NCBI GenBank assembly: GCA_030632405.1
Contig: DAOVUU010000073.1
Coordinates: 1 to 8,753, forward strand
Reading direction: 5' to 3'
DNA from: Desulfobulbaceae bacterium
Lineage (GTDB): Bacteria > Desulfobacterota > Desulfobulbia > Desulfobulbales > Desulfocapsaceae
Length of the DNA: 8,753 nt
The notes beneath the pieces were generated by a model. It did not search any database. It saw only the letters and a list, made by a program, of their open reading frames with translations, and had not been told where the DNA came from. Position 1 is the first letter of the stretch. The number at the start of each line of letters is the position of its first letter. Below, piece by piece: positions 6,038 through 8,753 of the stretch. A program made the translations under genes and the position numbers.

Positions 6038-8356
6038 ATGAAACTGAACAGACGAAGGTTTTTGAAATATGCTGCTGCAAGCAGTGCAGTTGCAACTGCC
6101 GGGGCAATTTTCCCGGGTGCCAGTTTTGGTAGCTGGCAGAACCTGAGCAACAATTCGGGGTTAATTTCCTGGCAGAAAGCACCCTGTCGTTTCTGCGGCA
6201 CCGGTTGCGGTGTTCTCGTAGGAGTTTCCGATGGCAGGGCAGTTGCCGTGAAGGGGGATCCGAACTGCAGTGTCAACAAAGGGCTCTGCTGTATGAAAGG
6301 ATACCATTCTGTACAGATGCTCTATGGTAAGGATCGAATCACCAAGGCCAAGGTTCGAAAGGACGGTGAAATGGTTGAAGTACCTATTCAGGAGGCGCTT
6401 GACCTCATAGCCGATAAACTTCAAAAAACTAAGGATAAGCACGGTAAGGATTCCGTGGCTATATATGGTTCAGGTCAGTGGACTATTCCCGATGGCTATG
6501 TTGCCTCGAAGTTGTTTAAAGGCTGTCTTGGCACCAATAATGTGGAGGCTAATGCACGGCTCTGTATGGCAAGTGCCGTCACCGGCTTTATGACCTCTTT
6601 TGGCATTGATGAGCCGATGGGTTGTTATGAGGACATGGATCATGCGAATGTTTTCATCACCTGGGGAAATAATATGGCCGAGATGCATCCTGTGCTCTAT
6701 TCCAGGATGCTTGCCAATCGCAAACGAAGGACAAATGTTACCATCATTGATTTCGCCACACGATCAACACGAACCAGCCAGGCAGCAGATAAATCAATCC
6801 TCTTCAGACCCCAGACTGATCTCGCTGTTGCCAACGCCATCTGTTACGAAATCATCAAAAACGACTGGGTTAACTGGAACTTTGTCAATGAGCATGTCTC
6901 TTTCCATAAAGGAAAGACCAATATCGGCTATGGAACCGAAGATCATTTCGCCTTTAAGGATAAAGCCGAAGGGATCAGTTTTGAAGATTTCAAACTCTTT
7001 CTTGAAGATTACACACCCGAAAAAGTAGAAAAAATTTCCGGTGTTTCGGCAAAAGATATCAAATACATGGCGGCCCTGTACGGAGACCCCAGCCTGAAAG
7101 TCACCTCCTTCTGGTGTATGGGAATGAACCAGCACACCAGGGGAACCTGGATCAACAATCTGGTATACAACATCCACCTGCTGGTCGGAAAAATTTCAAC
7201 TCCGGGCAACAGCCCCTTCTCGCTGACCGGTCAGCCAAGTGCCTGCGGAACCGTCCGGGAAGTTGGAACCCTGACTCATAAATTGCCCCATGGCGTTGTA
7301 ATGAACGAGCATCACCGGGAGATGGCGGCGGAAATCTGGGATGTCCCGGTTGCTAACATCGATCCCAAACCGACCTATCATACTGTTGAGATGTTCCGCG
7401 CCCTTGACCGCGGAGATATCAAATTCATCTGGATCCAGGTGACAAACCCGATGGTCACCATGCCAAACCTGAAGCGCTATCGTGATGGTGCTTTAAAGGA
7501 TGATCGATTTGTTGTTGTTTCAGATGTTTATCCAACACCAACTACCGACGTAGCCGACGTAATCCTGCCCGCCGCCCTGTGGGTGGAGCAGGAAGGTATG
7601 TTTGGTAATTCCGAACGGCGTACCCAGCATTTCGCCGAAATCGTCAAACCTCCAGGGGATGCCATGTCAGATACCTGGCAGATTATCGAGGTCGCCAAAA
7701 GACTTGGTTTTGAGAAACAGTTCCCATGGACGCAGGATGATTATATCGGCAAAATCTGGGAAGAATACCGGAAATTCCACGCCGGGCCAAAGCACGAGAT
7801 GGCTTCGTATGAAGTGCTGAAAAAACGATCAGGCGTGCAATGGCCATTTGTTGACGGTAAAGAAACACGCTGGCGCTTTAACGCAAAACATGATCCGGCC
7901 TGTACCAACGGCAAGGATTTCGATTTTTACGGCAAGAAAGATCATAAAGCCTGGATATGGGCCCGACCCTATGAACCGGCTGCGGAATCCCCGGACAGTG
8001 AGTACAACTTCTGGCTTAATACCGGCCGGGTCATCGAGCATTGGCATACAGGATCAATGACCAGAAGAATACCGGTTCTGCACAATGCTGTGCCGTCTTC
8101 CTATGTTGAGCTGAATCCTGAAGATGCCGCCGAGCTTGGAGTCGTGAACGGTGAAATGGTAAAAATCATCTCCCGGCGCGGTGAGATCACAATACCAGCC
8201 CAGATAAAAGGAAGAGGCATACCACCACGGGGCATGGTATTTGTGCCGTTCTTTGATGAGAGTTACCTGATCAATGAAGTAACACTTGATGCATTCTGCC
8301 CGATTTCCAAGCAGCCAGACTATAAGAAATGTGCCGTGAGACTGGAGAAAGCATAA
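6038..8356 (+). CDS. napA: NapA, periplasmic nitrate reductase catalytic subunit (Mo-bisMGD, 4Fe-4S)
   Basis: Reduces nitrate to nitrite in the periplasm. It has 772 residues from the ATG at 6038, chosen because AGAGG lies 5 bases upstream and the Tat motif then sits at the very N-terminus; a frame open back to 5993 would add 15 unlikely residues. Tat signal: NRRRFLK (4-10) then a hydrophobic stretch to about 30. The 4Fe-4S ligands are C50, C53, C57 and C85 (C-x2-C-x3-C-x27-C), followed by MKG with the conserved lysine K87. The molybdenum-ligand cysteine is C176 in NARLCMASAVTGF. The cofactor region has NQHTRGTWINNLVYNIH and STPGNSPFSLTGQPSACGT. The molybdopterin dinucleotide-binding domain starts near 659 (NTGRVIEHWHTGSMTRR) and ends with CPISKQPDYKKCAVR. 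It is shorter than E. coli NapA (828) and nearer to the monomeric Desulfovibrio enzyme. It sits between napD and a napB-like gene, whose ATG overlaps its stop by one base. Confidence 0.97.
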   Translation: MKLNRRRFLKYAAASSAVATAGAIFPGASFGSWQNLSNNSGLISWQKAPCRFCGTGCGVLVGVSDGRAVAVKGDPNCSVNKGLCCMKGYHSVQMLYGKDRITKAKVRKDGEMVEVPIQEALDLIADKLQKTKDKHGKDSVAIYGSGQWTIPDGYVASKLFKGCLGTNNVEANARLCMASAVTGFMTSFGIDEPMGCYEDMDHANVFITWGNNMAEMHPVLYSRMLANRKRRTNVTIIDFATRSTRTSQAADKSILFRPQTDLAVANAICYEIIKNDWVNWNFVNEHVSFHKGKTNIGYGTEDHFAFKDKAEGISFEDFKLFLEDYTPEKVEKISGVSAKDIKYMAALYGDPSLKVTSFWCMGMNQHTRGTWINNLVYNIHLLVGKISTPGNSPFSLTGQPSACGTVREVGTLTHKLPHGVVMNEHHREMAAEIWDVPVANIDPKPTYHTVEMFRALDRGDIKFIWIQVTNPMVTMPNLKRYRDGALKDDRFVVVSDVYPTPTTDVADVILPAALWVEQEGMFGNSERRTQHFAEIVKPPGDAMSDTWQIIEVAKRLGFEKQFPWTQDDYIGKIWEEYRKFHAGPKHEMASYEVLKKRSGVQWPFVDGKETRWRFNAKHDPACTNGKDFDFYGKKDHKAWIWARPYEPAAESPDSEYNFWLNTGRVIEHWHTGSMTRRIPVLHNAVPSSYVELNPEDAAELGVVNGEMVKIISRRGEITIPAQIKGRGIPPRGMVFVPFFDESYLINEVTLDAFCPISKQPDYKKCAVRLEKA

Positions 8357-8753
8357 TGAAACGATCAAGAAAGAGGAGCAGACTGGTGGCTGGTGTTGCC
8401 ACTCTCTGTCTTCTTGGTGCTTTGACTTTTACAGGTTCCAAAACATTTTCTGCTTCGGTTGATTTAAGAGATTTTGATTACCAGGGCAAAAAAATCTATG
8501 ACGCCTTTGACGCAACACCACAGATATATATGTCTGCTGACTCGGTCAACCGCAACCTGGCAGGCTTTTATAATCTGCGCCAATATCCGGGCTCACCACC
8601 TCGTATTCCCCACGAGGTTGACCTGACTTTCAGCGGCGATGAAACTGACTGCCTCTCCTGTCATGCCAGAGGCGGTTACAGCCAGGAATTCGCCAAGTTT
8701 ATTCCGGTGACACCACATCCGGAAAATACGCTCTGCTATCAATGTCATGCCCA
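8356..8753 (+). CDS. napB: NapB-like periplasmic diheme cytochrome c (partial, C-terminus outside window)
   Basis: Electron-transfer partner of NapA. 132 codons are visible, and the frame runs off the right edge. It begins with a basic n-region (KRSRKRSR), a hydrophobic stretch (about 11-27) and a likely cleavage after FSA near residue 33, so it is exported. NapB hallmarks are RQYPGSPPRIPHEV (compare the conserved YP-x-x-PP-x-IPH), then a first heme site CLSCH, a histidine in VTPHPE that may be an axial ligand, and a second heme site CYQCH near the edge, where NapB proteins usually have CTQCH. The ATG shares one base with the napA stop (TAATG), with TGGAG 8 bases upstream, so translation is probably coupled. 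A larger multiheme protein with a NapB-like start cannot be excluded because the end is missing. Confidence 0.86.
   Translation, partial: MKRSRKRSRLVAGVATLCLLGALTFTGSKTFSASVDLRDFDYQGKKIYDAFDATPQIYMSADSVNRNLAGFYNLRQYPGSPPRIPHEVDLTFSGDETDCLSCHARGGYSQEFAKFIPVTPHPENTLCYQCHA

Noticed and set aside
6794..7177. 127-codon open frame on the minus strand inside napA
   Set aside because: It is antisense to a well conserved NapA region whose protein motifs fully explain the sequence.

Overview
This window of about 8.75 kb, with moderate GC, looks like bacterial chromosome from a Gram-negative anaerobe or facultative anaerobe. The gene content points to Desulfobacterota (Desulfobulbales-like). The reasons are a periplasmic nitrate reductase catalytic subunit nearer in length to the short Desulfovibrio type than to the E. 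coli type, a c-type cytochrome partner, an HPP-family membrane protein, and two kinds of palindromic repeat that I recall as common in such genomes. The taxonomic guess is inference and was not tested.

Left part (1-4331, minus strand): a four-gene efflux operon in the order tetR-type regulator, TolC-like outer membrane factor, periplasmic adaptor, RND inner-membrane pump. The pump is cut by the left edge after 410 codons. Each junction overlaps by 4, 4 and 11 bases. A TTGACA-containing promoter precedes the regulator, and a perfect 6-2-6 palindrome sits at the predicted transcription start, so the regulator probably represses its own operon.

Middle (4406-5490, minus strand): an HPP-family membrane protein followed by a small four-helix membrane protein of unknown function. 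The 164-base gap between them holds a 127-bp imperfect palindrome. Downstream of the small gene no convincing terminator is visible before the efflux promoter.

Intergenic region 5491-5781: a 69-bp double-hairpin repeat with ATTCCC-N8-GGGAAT arms, then an FNR-like site (TTGAC-TTGA-GTCAA) centred about 40 bases upstream of a predicted start with -10 box TATACT. This is the expected layout of a promoter activated by an FNR/CRP-family protein.

Right part (5782-8753, plus strand): napD (Tat-signal chaperone), napA (molybdenum, 4Fe-4S nitrate reductase) and a napB-like diheme cytochrome cut by the right edge. NapD should escort the NapA precursor during cofactor loading, NapA is exported folded by Tat, and the NapB-like cytochrome should pass electrons to it in the periplasm. 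The quinol-oxidising component (NapC, NapM or NapGH type) is not in the window and may lie further right.

I did not find a clearly undescribed system. The points most worth following are the regulatory architecture of nap, the divergent HPP plus small-membrane-protein pair next to a nitrite-producing enzyme, and the two palindromic elements.
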